Shown here: positions 1 to 8,935 of the stretch, in pieces | Layout of the letters: each line of letters starts with the position of its first letter | Position numbering within the stretch: position 1 is the stretch's first letter | Source: Croceicoccus marinus | Lineage (GTDB): Bacteria; Pseudomonadota; Alphaproteobacteria; Sphingomonadales; Sphingomonadaceae | DNA length: 64,000 nucleotides | Assembly (NCBI RefSeq): GCF_001661675.2 | Contig: NZ_CP019602.1 | Location: 1,389,501-1,453,500, forward strand | Direction: 5' to 3' | Program-made: the position numbers and the translations under genes | The notes under the pieces: generated by a model | The model's input: only the letters and a program-made list of their open reading frames with translations | Databases searched by the model: none | Told to the model about the DNA's origin: nothing

Positions 1-142
1 GTTCGACGAAGGTCTCGTCGGGTCCGTCATAGACAGGCCTGCCCTCGCCTGTGCTCACGAGAACTTCGAGCATGCTCTCGGCTGCTTTCATTGCCTTCGC
101 GATGGGAGCAAGAGAGAAGCCGCGATTGAACCAGATACGCAT
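1..142 (-). CDS. Probable ATP-grasp-type protein of the ter cluster, N-terminal part only
   Basis: The reading frame opens with an ATG at 142 and stays open for 47 codons to the window edge. It begins MRIWFNRGFSLAPIAKAM and continues with a VYDGPDETF stretch. The MRIWFN-type opening is what I recall from ATP-grasp enzymes that accompany TerD genes in the ter-linked biosynthetic module; this is recognition from memory, not a domain match, because the catalytic part lies outside. It is the last visible gene of the leftward ter operon, 64 bases after the terD stop at 207. Product and full length cannot be settled from this fragment. Confidence 0.5.
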   Translation of the reverse strand, partial: MRIWFNRGFSLAPIAKAMKAAESMLEVLVSTGEGRPVYDGPDETFVE

Positions 143-206
143 TGCACATTGCCTTGAAAGTAAGTGCCGGCAGCTGCGCGGCGGCATGGCCGCCGCGCAG
201 GAATGT

Positions 207-788
207 TCAGCCGATATTGACGCCCATGGAGGAAGCAAGGCCGTCCAGGCCGGATTCCCAGCCCTCGCCGATTGCCTTGACCTTGATGTCGCTCTGCGCG
301 CCGCGGTAGAGCTCGACGAAGATCATCGCAGCATTGGTGCTGCTGTCTTCCGACAGGTCGAAACGCGCGAGTTCCTTGCCGTCGGCATTATTGGTGACAC
401 GGGCATAAGCGTTCGAGACGGAGCCAAAGTTCTGGCCGCGCTTCTGGCCTTCGTGGATCGTGACTGCGATCACGACCTTCTTGGCGTCTGCGGTGAGTTT
501 GGCGAAATCGATCGAAATGGTTTCGTCATCGCCATCGCCCTCACCCGTGCGATTGTCACCGCCGTAGATCACGGCGCCGTCGGGCGAAGTAGCGTTGTTG
601 TAGAAGACGAAATTGGCATCCGAGAGGACCTTTTCGTCCTGCCCGACGATGAAAGCGGAAGCATCGAGGTCGAAGTCCTGACCATCGGTCTTGCGAACGT
701 CCCAGCCGAGGCCGACGGTTACGGCGGAAAGGCCCGGTGCTTCCTTGGAGAGCGAGACATTGCCGCCCTTTTGAAGTGATACAGCCAT
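207..788 (-). CDS. terD: TerD-domain stress protein (copy 1)
   Basis: A 193-residue single-domain TerD protein, the usual length for TerD/TerE/TerZ. It opens with [20 protein letters not shown] and carries the family's GLGWDV and DFDLDASAF segments (residues about 28-45), the [11 protein letters not shown] acidic stretch and an ARFDLSED motif. TerD domains bind calcium through such acidic loops and act in the cytoplasm, probably at the inner membrane with TerC. I chose the ATG at 788 because the upstream in-frame ATG at 803 would add five residues before the conserved MAVSL start. It is closely related to the copy at 921-1499, so one is probably a duplicate of the other. Confidence 0.9.
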   Translation of the reverse strand: MAVSLQKGGNVSLSKEAPGLSAVTVGLGWDVRKTDGQDFDLDASAFIVGQDEKVLSDANFVFYNNATSPDGAVIYGGDNRTGEGDGDDETISIDFAKLTADAKKVVIAVTIHEGQKRGQNFGSVSNAYARVTNNADGKELARFDLSEDSSTNAAMIFVELYRGAQSDIKVKAIGEGWESGLDGLASSMGVNIG

Positions 789-920
789 GTGTGGTTCCCT
801 CAATAATGAAATGTGTGAACGAGTATTGGAGTGGGTTCTAATCCCTGCAGAACGAAGGCGCCCGCCCCAGGTTTAGCTGGTTGAGCGAGCGCCCCCGCGC
901 CAACTTATGGGATCAGATCG

Positions 921-1499
921 TCAACCGACGCTAACGCCATAATTCGTAGCAAGCGGACCAAGCCCACCTTTGAATCCCTGACCCACTGCGCGGAACTTCC
1001 AGTCGCCGCCATGGCGGTATACTTCGCCCAGGATCATCGCAGTTTCGGTCGATGCGTCTTCCGACAGGTCGTAGCGAACGACTTCCTTGCCGGTGTTTTC
1101 GTCGACGAGACGGATGAAAGCGTTCGAGACCTGGCCGAACGATTGGTTGTTGGTCTCGCCTTCGTGGATCGTGACAACGATCGCGACCTTGTCGACGTCG
1201 GCCGGGACCTTCGAAAGCGTGATCTGGATCTGCTCGTCGTCGCCCTCGCCCTCACCGGTACGGTTGTCGCCCTGGTGAATGACGGCGCCATCGGAGCAGT
1301 TCTTGTTGTTGTAGAAGCAGAAGTCGCTGTCGCCGCGGACCTTGCCGCTCGAGGCGAGCAGGAATGCCGATGCGTCGAGGTCGAAGTCCTTGCCGTCGGT
1401 GGCGCGCACGTCCCAGCCGAGGCCGACCATGATCCGGTCGAGACCGGGTGCTTCCTTCGACAGCGATACGTTGCCACCCTTGGAAAGCGAAATTGCCAT
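921..1499 (-). CDS. terD: TerD-domain stress protein (copy 2)
   Basis: A 192-residue TerD-family protein starting [20 protein letters not shown]. It has the [15 protein letters not shown] and [11 protein letters not shown] segments and a C-terminal YDLSEDAS motif, in the same order as its neighbour. The start at 1499 is preceded by AGAAAGGA at good spacing; the longer open frame up to 1679 would add about 60 non-conserved residues and run into the preceding gene, so I rejected it. Family role: calcium-binding proteins of tellurite, phage and oxidative stress tolerance. The near repetition with 207-788 suggests a tandem duplication that has diverged. Confidence 0.9.
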   Translation of the reverse strand: MAISLSKGGNVSLSKEAPGLDRIMVGLGWDVRATDGKDFDLDASAFLLASSGKVRGDSDFCFYNNKNCSDGAVIHQGDNRTGEGEGDDEQIQITLSKVPADVDKVAIVVTIHEGETNNQSFGQVSNAFIRLVDENTGKEVVRYDLSEDASTETAMILGEVYRHGGDWKFRAVGQGFKGGLGPLATNYGVSVG

Positions 1500-1584
1500 G
1501 TGATTTGTCCTTTCTGACATGTTGGCGGAGTGAAGAATTGACGGGCCTGCCGACCGCCGGCGGTGACCCTGTTCGAAAAAACTG

Positions 1585-2694
1585 TTACTTGAACTCGATC
1601 TCACCCTTGGAGACGTCCCAGCTGCCATCCGAATGGAGGCGCGGGGCGCGTTCGGCGGCCGCCGGGTGAAGAAAGCCATTCTTGCCGTAGGTCTCGATGT
1701 GTTCGATTTGCACGTCCTGCGTGCAATCGAGATGCGAGATGGCGACCCAGTATGAAGAGGCGCTGGGGTTCTCGAGCGGGATGGTGACTTCGTTGCCTGC
1801 GGTATCGGTAAGCGTCATCTGCGGGCGATAGCTCTTGAATGAACCTACTCCGTTGCCGACCGCGCTATAAGCCGCGAACAAGGCATAACGCAGAGCATCG
1901 GGCCTCTCGATGACGATGGCTTCTTCGCCGGCCCGCAGCGCGTCGCCGGAATGGCGGATGAAGGGTGCCTTTTCCGCGCTACCGAGGTCCTTGTAATAGA
2001 CCTTCCCGCTCGTTCCGTCGTTCATCACGTAGAAGCAATAGAAGTCGAGATCGCCGTCTCCGTCACTGCGGCCTTCCCATGAGAGCAAGGCGCGGATGCT
2101 GCCCTGCCCCTTCTTGAGGCTGACCTTTTCCGATTTGGAAAGGGTGACCTTCTTGATCGATACTGGTGCTGAAGGAGGGGCGGCCGGGGGTGGCGCTTCG
2201 TTGGCGATCTCGACGCCGAAATGCGTTGAAATCGCGGCGAGCCCGCCATCAAAACCCTGCCCGACAGCGCGTAGTTTCCACTGATCGCCTCGCTTGTAGA
2301 TCTCGCCAAGGATGAGGGCCTGCTCGCTCATGGACGAAAGGTCGATCTCGAAAGAGAGCGTCCCCATTCGCAAAGTTATGCGCTCCGCATCTGCGAGGCG
2401 GGCAGAGGACGCATTCGCAGTATCGACGACGGCGCAGATGGCGATCCGCTCGATGGCATTGGTGAAGCCCTCAAGGGACAGCGAGAAGGATGCTTCTTTG
2501 GCCGAGGAAGCGAAGGAGACGCCCGGGACCTTTGTCTGGCCCCAGAAGACCATGCCTTCGTCACCCAGAACCTTGCCGGTCTGGTCGAGTAGATAGGCCG
2601 ATACGTCGATGGCGCCGCCAATCGGCTCACTGTTCCATGTGACGGCTAAATTCGTGCCGTCGATTGGCGCATTTGCGCCTTTCTGCATTTGCAT
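1585..2694 (-). CDS. Two-domain TerD/TerA-family protein
   Basis: A 369-residue protein with two Ter-type domains joined by a Pro/Ala-rich linker (residues about 165-178). The N-terminal half ([27 protein letters not shown], then a [19 protein letters not shown] segment) is a degenerate TerD domain that lacks the clean DFDLDAS motif. The C-terminal half begins with a [14 protein letters not shown] segment and contains [11 protein letters not shown], as in TerA. It lies between the DUF475 gene and the terD pair on the same strand, with gaps of 58 and 85 bases, so it is very likely cotranscribed. Exact assignment to TerA rather than another TerD fusion is uncertain. Confidence 0.8.
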   Translation of the reverse strand: MQMQKGANAPIDGTNLAVTWNSEPIGGAIDVSAYLLDQTGKVLGDEGMVFWGQTKVPGVSFASSAKEASFSLSLEGFTNAIERIAICAVVDTANASSARLADAERITLRMGTLSFEIDLSSMSEQALILGEIYKRGDQWKLRAVGQGFDGGLAAISTHFGVEIANEAPPPAAPPSAPVSIKKVTLSKSEKVSLKKGQGSIRALLSWEGRSDGDGDLDFYCFYVMNDGTSGKVYYKDLGSAEKAPFIRHSGDALRAGEEAIVIERPDALRYALFAAYSAVGNGVGSFKSYRPQMTLTDTAGNEVTIPLENPSASSYWVAISHLDCTQDVQIEHIETYGKNGFLHPAAAERAPRLHSDGSWDVSKGEIEFK

Positions 2695-2752
2695 ACCTGG
2701 TAATTCTCGTTTGGGGACGGGCGAAGCCGGAACTTCGCCCGTGCTTGGTCAG

Positions 2753-3871
2753 TCAGACTGTGTGAGCGCTCTGGACGACTTCACCGGTGGGCAGGATGGC
2801 TTCGGCCTCACCCTCTTCCTCGTATTCGTGGGGAAAGAGTTTCTGGTGACGGACGGACGCCCAGAAGGCCAAGCCGATCAGGACGGCTCCGATCAGCCCG
2901 GTGACCACCTCGGGCGTGTGGACGCGGATGCTCAGCAGCATGATGAAGGCAAGCGCGATGATGGCATAGAAAGCGCCCGGCTCGAGATAGCGATATTCGG
3001 CGAGATGCCCGCCGCGCACGAGCGCGATAGTCATCGAACGCACGAACATGGCGCCAATGCCGAGGCCAAGCGCGATGATCAGGATGTCGTTCGTGATCGC
3101 GAACGCGCCGATGACGCCGTCGAACGAGAACGAGGCATCGAGGAACTCGAGGTAGATGAAGCCGCCGGCGCCCGAGCGAACGATTTTGCCGGTCGCATCT
3201 TCTTCACCGCCCAGCAGATCGCCGATTTTCTCGACGACGAAGAAGGTGGCAACGCCCGAGAGGCCCGCGATGAGGAAGGTCTGCCTTTCCGCGCCCTCGA
3301 CGAGGAGCGAGAGGCCGCCGACGAGAGCAGCAGTCGCGATATAGGGGGAAAACGGGATCTTGGCGAACTTGGAGAGCGGGCCTTCGATGAAGCCCAGCCA
3401 GTGATGTTCGCGGTCGTCGTCGAAGAAGAAGGTCAGTCCCACGAGCAGGAGGAATGCCCCGCCGAAACCGGAGATCCCAACGTGCGCACCGGTGACGATT
3501 TCCTCGTAGCGGGTCTTGTCGCTGATCGCGATCGAGAGCGCATCCCACGGGGAAACCCATGCGGCAATCGCGACGATCGCAAGCGGGAAGACGATGCGCA
3601 TGCCGAAGACGGCGATGGCGATGCCCCAGGTAAGGAAGCGCTGCTGCCATTTCTCGTCCATGTCCTTGAGGACCGAGGCGTTGACGACAGCATTGTCGAG
3701 GCTGAGGGAAGTTTCCATGACGCCAAGGATGGCTGCGATGAAGACGACGGATGCAACGACGCCCCAGGCGCCGTCGCTTTCGGTGTAGCCGACCACGCCG
3801 GCGAGGATGAGGCAGATAATCGTGAAGATTATCGAGCCATAGAAATTCTTGAGCATTGGCTTGTCCATCAT
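2753..3871 (-). CDS. DUF475 / TerC-family integral membrane protein
   Basis: About 372 residues with some eight to nine hydrophobic segments. The TerC hallmark acidic membrane motifs are visible: ETSLSLDNAVVNA near the N-terminus and a second FSFDGVIGAF motif in the second half. The family (DUF475, a TerC relative) is thought to act as a membrane partner of TerD proteins and possibly in metal export. Three in-frame ATGs (3871, 3868, 3856) lie together before the first membrane helix, and another at 3904 follows the upstream stop codon closely; I could not separate them by ribosome-binding site. It sits centrally in the ter operon, as TerC does in other ter clusters. Confidence 0.85.
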   Translation of the reverse strand: MMDKPMLKNFYGSIIFTIICLILAGVVGYTESDGAWGVVASVVFIAAILGVMETSLSLDNAVVNASVLKDMDEKWQQRFLTWGIAIAVFGMRIVFPLAIVAIAAWVSPWDALSIAISDKTRYEEIVTGAHVGISGFGGAFLLLVGLTFFFDDDREHHWLGFIEGPLSKFAKIPFSPYIATAALVGGLSLLVEGAERQTFLIAGLSGVATFFVVEKIGDLLGGEEDATGKIVRSGAGGFIYLEFLDASFSFDGVIGAFAITNDILIIALGLGIGAMFVRSMTIALVRGGHLAEYRYLEPGAFYAIIALAFIMLLSIRVHTPEVVTGLIGAVLIGLAFWASVRHQKLFPHEYEEEGEAEAILPTGEVVQSAHTV

Positions 3872-3915
3872 GAGGATGGGCACAGGGTTTGAGGCTGTGC
3901 CCATCGGGCTGGAAA

Positions 3916-5100
3916 TCAGTCCTTCGTTCCGGCGGCCCACCGCAGGAAAATTCCGATGTCATCGGCAAAGGGTTTCTGGTTGGCGTAATATTTCATGTGC
4001 CGGGTGACCTTCATCTGGCCGCCCACGTTGTCGATCAACGCGATGCCGCACAGCCGCTGGTTGTTGTGCCCCTCGTTCATTCGAACTTCGACCTCGGGCT
4101 GGCCCGGGATGTTCATGCGCACGACGCCGTCGGTCTGTTGCCAGTTGGGAGCGCCATCGTAGATGAGCGCGAAGACCCCGATCCGTTTCATGCGGTCGAA
4201 AAATTTGCCGTTGATGCGAATGGTTTCACCCGCGGCGACTGCACCTGTGCGGTCATCACCCGAGAGCTCGATCCACGGTTCAGCATTGTAGCTGCCGAAT
4301 GCCCTGCCCAGCGCCTGGATGACGCCCTTGTAGCCATCCTGCATCTCGAACATGACGCCAAGATCGAGGTCGACGTTCTTGCTGCCGCCGAAGAAGCCGC
4401 GCTTGGTCCCGGCGTTCCAGTTCAGGTTGAGAACGATTTCGCCAAAACTTCCGTCCTTCTTGGTCAGGCTGACGGTCGGATTCGATTTCTCGAGGGTAAT
4501 CTTGCTGAGACTCACCGGCTTTGACGGCGGCGGCGGAGGAGGAGGCGGAGGAGGCGGAGGCGGAGGAGGAGGAGGAACAGGCGCCGGCGCTGGCGCCGGC
4601 GCGTCTGCGACTTCCCCTCCGAAATGTGTGATTAGGGCAGCAAGGCCCCCGGCAAATCCAGCCGCGATCGTGCCGACTTTCCAGCCACTCGAATGCCGGT
4701 ATAATTCCAGCATCATGACGGCCTTCTCGTCGCTCAGCGAACTGGCGACATCGAAGCTGGCCTTGTTCCCGTCGATCGTAACGACGAGAGGACGGGCTTG
4801 GGAGATCGGGCGCGTGTCATGGGTCGCTGTAAAAACGATTCGATCGATCGAGGCCGGAAGGGCCGCAAGGTCGAGATTGAAAACGGCCGTATCCGAGTTG
4901 GGAATCAGCTCGATTGCGCCTTCCGGCGACTTCGTATTCGAAAACAGGATGACGTAGCGGTCATCGCCGATCTTCTTGGATGCATCGAGGCCAAACGCCG
5001 CAATGTCCACGCCGTCGAGGCCGAAATCGACCTTGACGGTACAGCGCGTCGCAATGCCGAGATCGGCCAGACTACGCTTCTCGCCCTTCTGCAGCTGCAT
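3916..5100 (-). CDS. terA: TerA-like protein with two Ter domains and a polyproline linker
   Basis: A 394-residue protein. The N-terminal half (MQLQKGEKRSLADLG, then DIAAFGLDASKKIGDDRYV) is a TerD-type domain. The C-terminal half, from about residue 215, starts SLSKITLEKSNPTVSLTKK and continues with VDLDLGVMFEMQDG and WIELSGDDRTGAVAAGE, which is the TerA pattern. Between them is an Ala-Pro stretch followed by about 16 consecutive prolines encoded by CCT/CCG codons. The start at 5100 matches the conserved MQLQKG opening shared with the neighbouring two-domain protein (MQMQKG). It lies 68 bases after terD copy 3 and 44 bases before the DUF475 start at 3871, in one operon. Confidence 0.85.
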   Translation of the reverse strand: MQLQKGEKRSLADLGIATRCTVKVDFGLDGVDIAAFGLDASKKIGDDRYVILFSNTKSPEGAIELIPNSDTAVFNLDLAALPASIDRIVFTATHDTRPISQARPLVVTIDGNKASFDVASSLSDEKAVMMLELYRHSSGWKVGTIAAGFAGGLAALITHFGGEVADAPAPAPAPVPPPPPPPPPPPPPPPPPSKPVSLSKITLEKSNPTVSLTKKDGSFGEIVLNLNWNAGTKRGFFGGSKNVDLDLGVMFEMQDGYKGVIQALGRAFGSYNAEPWIELSGDDRTGAVAAGETIRINGKFFDRMKRIGVFALIYDGAPNWQQTDGVVRMNIPGQPEVEVRMNEGHNNQRLCGIALIDNVGGQMKVTRHMKYYANQKPFADDIGIFLRWAAGTKD

Positions 5101-5168
5101 CAGGTACTCCACTTTTCTAGGGGATGATGGGTTTGGATGCGCCGCGTTTTGGCGGCGCATCCAAACGG

Positions 5169-5750
5169 TTAGATGAGGTGCGCGGCTGGGCCGGCCAGCT
5201 CGTGGACGGTACGGCCACCAGCGCGCTCGCCAAGCGCCTTGAAGGTCCATTCGCCGCCCGCCCGGGAGAGGCTGGCAAGGATGATGCCGGTATGAGGGCC
5301 GCTGTCGGAGATGTCGAAGCGAGCGAGTTCGCGGCCCGTGCGGTTGTCGACGACGCGTCCGAATGCGTTCTCGACTTTGTCGAAAGTTTGCCCGCGGAAG
5401 CTGTTGACGGTCAGGACGATGGTCTCGACGGTTGCAGGCAGGCGCTGGAGGTCAATGACGATAGACTCGTCATCTCCATCGCCCTCACCTGTGAGATTGT
5501 CACCGCTGTGACGGACCGAGCCGTCTTTGCTTTTGAGCTGGCCAAACCAGACAGCGTCGATGGTCTGACGGTTACCATCGAATAGGATTGCAGAAGCATC
5601 GAGATCGATATCGCCGCCGCTCGTGAAGGCCGCAAAGAATCCCTTCTTCTTGGCAACGTCCCAACCGACGCCCAGCGTGATTGCTGTGAGGCCACCATTG
5701 GATTCTTTGGTGAGACTTACGGACTGTTTCTTTGCAAGCGAAATGGTCAT
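5169..5750 (-). CDS. terD: TerD-domain stress protein (copy 3, TerZ/TerD-like), first gene of the ter operon
   Basis: A 193-residue TerD protein starting MTISLAKKQSVSLTKES. It differs from the other two copies by an insertion KKKGFFAAFTSGGD before the DIDLDASAI motif; the acidic [11 protein letters not shown] stretch and the ARFDISDS motif are kept. The insertion resembles TerZ/TerE-type members, where the segment reads KKGFF. It is the most upstream gene of the leftward cluster, so the operon promoter should lie in the AT-richer sequence at 5751-6000. All seven ter genes read the same way without a terminator-like hairpin that I could see between them. Confidence 0.9.
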   Translation of the reverse strand: MTISLAKKQSVSLTKESNGGLTAITLGVGWDVAKKKGFFAAFTSGGDIDLDASAILFDGNRQTIDAVWFGQLKSKDGSVRHSGDNLTGEGDGDDESIVIDLQRLPATVETIVLTVNSFRGQTFDKVENAFGRVVDNRTGRELARFDISDSGPHTGIILASLSRAGGEWTFKALGERAGGRTVHELAGPAAHLI

Positions 5751-6084
5751 GCATACCCCTTTTGTTGCGACGAGCGAATGCTCCTCGATTTCGAATTTCT
5801 GTCGATTCTAGTTGGAAATCGGCCGCCCCCCTGAGCGGTATGATTTATTACCGAGCGTTAACTACTCTCACAATTTGCCCCCCAGCTTCGTGCAGGGTTA
5901 TAAAGCAAAATGTTTAAGGTTCTCTTGTTTGGTGGGCAATCAGAACAAGGATAAAAAACACTGTTATAATTTGATTTATACCCTGAACGAGTTGGGCTGA
6001 TCGGCGTCTAATGGTCAGTCAAAAGCGGCGCCGAAATCCGGATTGGAAGGCAAGGTCCGCTTGATCTTTGCTTTTGCGCTCGTC
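5751..6084. other. Intergenic region with the presumed ter operon promoter
   Basis: No gene is visible. The stretch 5820-6000 is clearly more AT-rich than the surroundings (for example TTATAATTTGATTTATA near 5961-5977) and lies directly upstream of the first ter gene, so the promoter is probably here. I could not assign -35 and -10 boxes with confidence. The right end grades into sequence belonging to the decayed IS110 copy. Confidence 0.4.
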
Positions 6085-6540
6085 CAACTCTGGGGAGACA
6101 CGCAAGAGCGCGAGAACCATGTCGGGTGCTCGATGGTGCTGACGAATGCGAGCGCAGATAGTGCACCGATGCCCGAACGCTCATCAGCAGCCGGCAGGTC
6201 GGGTCTGCCTTGACGCGCCGCTGAATAGCGACGTCGAACCCGGTGATCTGCTCACGCTTATGCCTCTAGGAAACCAGCAGAGGATACATGATCGAGGCAA
6301 CTCAGGGCGAAACTTGCATGGCGCGCTCAACGCGCCGGTCGAACCGCATGCCTTGCTCACTCCCCGGCAAGGTGCCGAATGTCTTCAAGACGCCGCGTAT
6401 CATGTTGGCGAGCCGCGTTCGCATGCCGATCAGCTGAGCTTTGGCGCCGAGAAGCGATCGCGCCTGATTAGCTTCGAGCGACTTAACGAGCACCGGCCTA
6501 TACCCGAGGTCAACACAAAGGTATTGGCCGCGTGACGACC
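6085..6540 (-). pseudogene. Decayed IS110-family transposase
   Basis: Reading leftward from about 6540 the frame gives YLCVDLGYRPVLVKSLEANQ and then an ARSLLGAKAQLIGMRTRLAN stretch followed by IRGVLKTFGTLPG and MRFDRRVERAM, which is the middle region of IS110 transposases. A stop then follows (at about 6302). Homology resumes in other frames: FDVAIQRRVKADPTCRLLMS, and after a one-base shift GIGALSALAFVSTIEHPTWF, the conserved C-terminal IS110 helix-hairpin-helix region. The N-terminal DEDD catalytic part and the rest of the C-terminus are missing. It is an inactive remnant, broken by stops and at least one frameshift. Confidence 0.8.
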
Positions 6541-6690
6541 CTAGCGGCAGGTTTCGGCTCGAAAGCAGGCATCAGCGGGGCCAAGTGCCGAATGTCAGCT
6601 AGGCGCCCGGTTTCGGTCTTTAGGCCGCGCGTCCCTATTCGCCAAAAGCAGACATTGGCCGCGCTGCGAGCCTAGCGGCCGGTTTCGGCC
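6523..6690. repeat. Short intergenic direct repeats beside the IS91 element
   Basis: Two near-identical copies of about 37 bases, at 6523-6560 and 6654-6690, share ATTGGCCGCG followed by CTAGCGGC-(A/C)-GGTTTCGG. A third, weaker copy lies between them (around 6590-6617, CTAGGCGCCCGGTTTCGG). They are non-coding. The right copy abuts the left end of the IS91-type element exactly, so the element may have inserted into, or picked up, such a repeat. Confidence 0.55.
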
Positions 6691-6819
6691 CGGAGCACGA
6701 ACCGCTGCGCGGAGGGGTTCTGGTGGCGCGGTTGAGCTAGGACGGCAGGCGCCGCACCTGGATTGAGCAAGTCCCGGCGCGGGCAGAGCATTCGGCTCCT
6801 TCAACCAAGGAGTCGAACC

Positions 6820-7737
6820 ATGAACGAGCTTGTCCCCGTTGCGCCCGCCGCACCCGTCAGCCCGCTGCGCCAGCGTCTGATCGACGATATGAACATGCGG
6901 CACTTCAGCCGCGAGACGCAGCGCAACTACATCCGCGATGTCGGGCGCTTCGCCACCTTCCTCGGGCGCCCTCCGGATACGGCAACGGGAGAGGACCTGC
7001 GCCGCTTTCAGATCGAGCAGCGAGAAGGTGGCATGCCGGTGCCGACCATGAACAGCATCGTCGCGGCGCTTCGGTTCTTCTTCACGCATACGCTCGACCG
7101 GCCGGATCTCGCGCGCCGGCTCGTGCGCATGAAGCAGATCCGCAAGCTGCCGGTGGTGCTGAGCCGCGACGAGGTCGCGCGGCTGCTGGGGGCGACCACC
7201 TGCCTCAAGCATCAGGCCGCCCTGTCGGTGGCCTATAGCGCTGGGCTGCGCGTGGGCGAGGTTTCGATGCTCAAGGTGCGCGACGTGGACAGCGAACGCA
7301 TGCTGCTGCGGGTCGAGCGCGGCAAGGGCGGCCAGTACCGCAATGCCATGCTGCCGGCGGACCTGCTCACGCTGTTGCGCCACTGGTGGAAGCTGGGCTG
7401 CGAACAGGGCGTGATGCACCGCGATGGCTGGCTCTTCCCCGGCCAGCATGCGCTGAAGCCGATCTCGACCAAGCAGATCCACCGCGTCGTGGCCGAAGCC
7501 GCGCAGGCCGCCGGGATCGCCAAGCGCGTCAGCCCGCACACGCTGCGCCACAGCTTCGCCACGCACCTGCTGGAGGACGGCGTCGATATCCGGGTCATCC
7601 AGGCGCTGCTCGGCCATGCCAAGCTGGAGAACACCGCCTTCTACACCAAGGTGGCGACCCGCACGGTGCGAGCGGTGACCAGTCCGCTCGACAAGCTTGG
7701 CATGTTCATGCCCTCAGAGGCGGCGCCTCCCGGCTGA
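6820..7737 (+). CDS. Tyrosine recombinase (phage-integrase family) of the IS91 element
   Basis: A 305-residue XerC/D-like recombinase. The N-terminal SAM-like DNA-binding domain (MRHFSRETQRNYIRDVGRF) is followed by the catalytic domain: Arg in AYSAGLRVGEV, then HTLRHSFATHLLEDG (His and Arg), LLGHAKLENTAFYTKV (His and nucleophile Tyr). All catalytic residues are visible. AAGGAG at 6807-6812 sets the ATG at 6820 as the start; an upstream in-frame extension to 6763 has no such site. In this IS91 subgroup the recombinase accompanies the HUH transposase, and its exact role in transposition is not settled. Confidence 0.88.
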   Translation: MNELVPVAPAAPVSPLRQRLIDDMNMRHFSRETQRNYIRDVGRFATFLGRPPDTATGEDLRRFQIEQREGGMPVPTMNSIVAALRFFFTHTLDRPDLARRLVRMKQIRKLPVVLSRDEVARLLGATTCLKHQAALSVAYSAGLRVGEVSMLKVRDVDSERMLLRVERGKGGQYRNAMLPADLLTLLRHWWKLGCEQGVMHRDGWLFPGQHALKPISTKQIHRVVAEAAQAAGIAKRVSPHTLRHSFATHLLEDGVDIRVIQALLGHAKLENTAFYTKVATRTVRAVTSPLDKLGMFMPSEAAPPG

Positions 7738-7741
7738 GCCG

Positions 7742-8935
7742 GTGCGGACCTCGCTCGAGGTCGCCGACATCTTCCGCGCAGCCGGCCCTGCATACCGAGC
7801 AGCGCATGCCGGGCACCTGAGCCTGCATCAGTTGAAGGTCATGTCGGCGATCGAACACTGTCGTACGGCTGCGCTCGGCGGCCACGTCGAAGCCTGCACC
7901 GACTGCGGCCACTGGCGGATCGCCTACAACAGCTGTCGCAACCGGCATTGTCCGAAGTGCCAGGGCGCCGCCGCGCGCACGTGGCTGGAAGCGCGGGAGG
8001 CCGACCTCTTGCCGGTCGGCTACTTCCACGTCGTGTTCACCCTGCCGGCCGAGATCGCCGCCATCGCCTTCCACAACAAGGCCCTGCTCTACGATCTGCT
8101 GTTCAAGGCGGCAGCCGAGACCATGCTGACCATCGCCGGCGATCCCAAGCATCTGGGCGCCCGGATCGGCATAACCGCCGTTCTCCACACATGGGGATCG
8201 GCCCTGACCCACCATCCGCACGTGCACATGATCGTGCCGGGCGGCGGTATCGCGCCAGATGGCAGCCGATGGATATCGTCGCGCCCCGCCTTCCTGCTGC
8301 CGGTGCGGGTGCTTGGCGCGCTGTTCCGGCGGCTGTTCCTGACAAGGCTGCTCCAGCTCCACGATGCCGGCAGGCTCGCCTTCTTCGGCAGCCTGGCACA
8401 TCTCGCCGATCGCCGTGCCTTCCTGCGGCACCTCTCACCGGTCCGGAAGAAGCGTTGGGTGGTCTACGCCAAGCCGCCCTTCGCCGGGCCCGAGGCGGTG
8501 CTCGCCTATCTGTCGCGCTACACCCACCGGGTGGCGATCTCGAACAGCCGTCTCCTCGCCTTCGACCAGCGCGGCGTCACCTTCCGCTACAAGGACTATC
8601 GCCGCAGCGGAGCTGACCGGCAGCAGGTCATGACGCTCTCCGCCGAGGAGTTCATCCGCCGCTTCCTACTCCATGTGCTGCCGACCGGCTTCCACCGCAT
8701 CCGCCATTATGGTCTGCTCGCCGGCGGAACCCGCAAGGCCAGCCTGGCGCTTGCCCGCAGGCTGCTGGCGGTTGCTCCGCCACCTCAAGACAATGCGCCT
8801 GAGGAGCTGCTGGACACCCGACCGCCGTGCCCCTGCTGCGGTGGGCACATGGTCGTGATCGAGACCTTCGCACGCTGGCAGCAGCCCCGCGCGCCACCGG
8901 CCGCATCATCGCCCAACCGGAAGATCACGCCATGA
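7742..8935 (+). CDS. IS91-family HUH transposase
   Basis: About 397 residues from a GTG at 7742, four bases after the recombinase stop; a longer frame from an ATG at 7697 overlaps the recombinase and is less likely. An N-terminal zinc-binding domain is seen as CTDCGHWRIAYNSCRNRHCPKC. The HUH motif is HHPHVHMIVPGGG, and the tyrosine motif region is VLAYLSRYTHRVAISNSRL. A C-terminal CPCCGG knuckle follows. These are typical for the Y1/Y2 rolling-circle transposases of IS91 (IS801, ISCR relatives). No stop or frameshift breaks the gene, so the element may be active. Confidence 0.9.
   Translation: MRTSLEVADIFRAAGPAYRAAHAGHLSLHQLKVMSAIEHCRTAALGGHVEACTDCGHWRIAYNSCRNRHCPKCQGAAARTWLEAREADLLPVGYFHVVFTLPAEIAAIAFHNKALLYDLLFKAAAETMLTIAGDPKHLGARIGITAVLHTWGSALTHHPHVHMIVPGGGIAPDGSRWISSRPAFLLPVRVLGALFRRLFLTRLLQLHDAGRLAFFGSLAHLADRRAFLRHLSPVRKKRWVVYAKPPFAGPEAVLAYLSRYTHRVAISNSRLLAFDQRGVTFRYKDYRRSGADRQQVMTLSAEEFIRRFLLHVLPTGFHRIRHYGLLAGGTRKASLALARRLLAVAPPPQDNAPEELLDTRPPCPCCGGHMVVIETFARWQQPRAPPAASSPNRKITP

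Noticed and set aside
51..779. Long plus-strand open frame across the first TerD gene
   Set aside because: It is antisense to a clear TerD coding sequence and has no protein-like motifs; high GC content creates such shadow frames.
2609..3892. 427-codon plus-strand open frame opposite the DUF475 gene
   Set aside because: Its product is a charged, low-complexity mirror of the membrane protein on the other strand, with no recognisable domain.
4522..4600. GGA/GGC repeat considered as a tandem-repeat array or regulatory element
   Set aside because: It is in frame within the TerA-like gene and simply encodes the proline linker.
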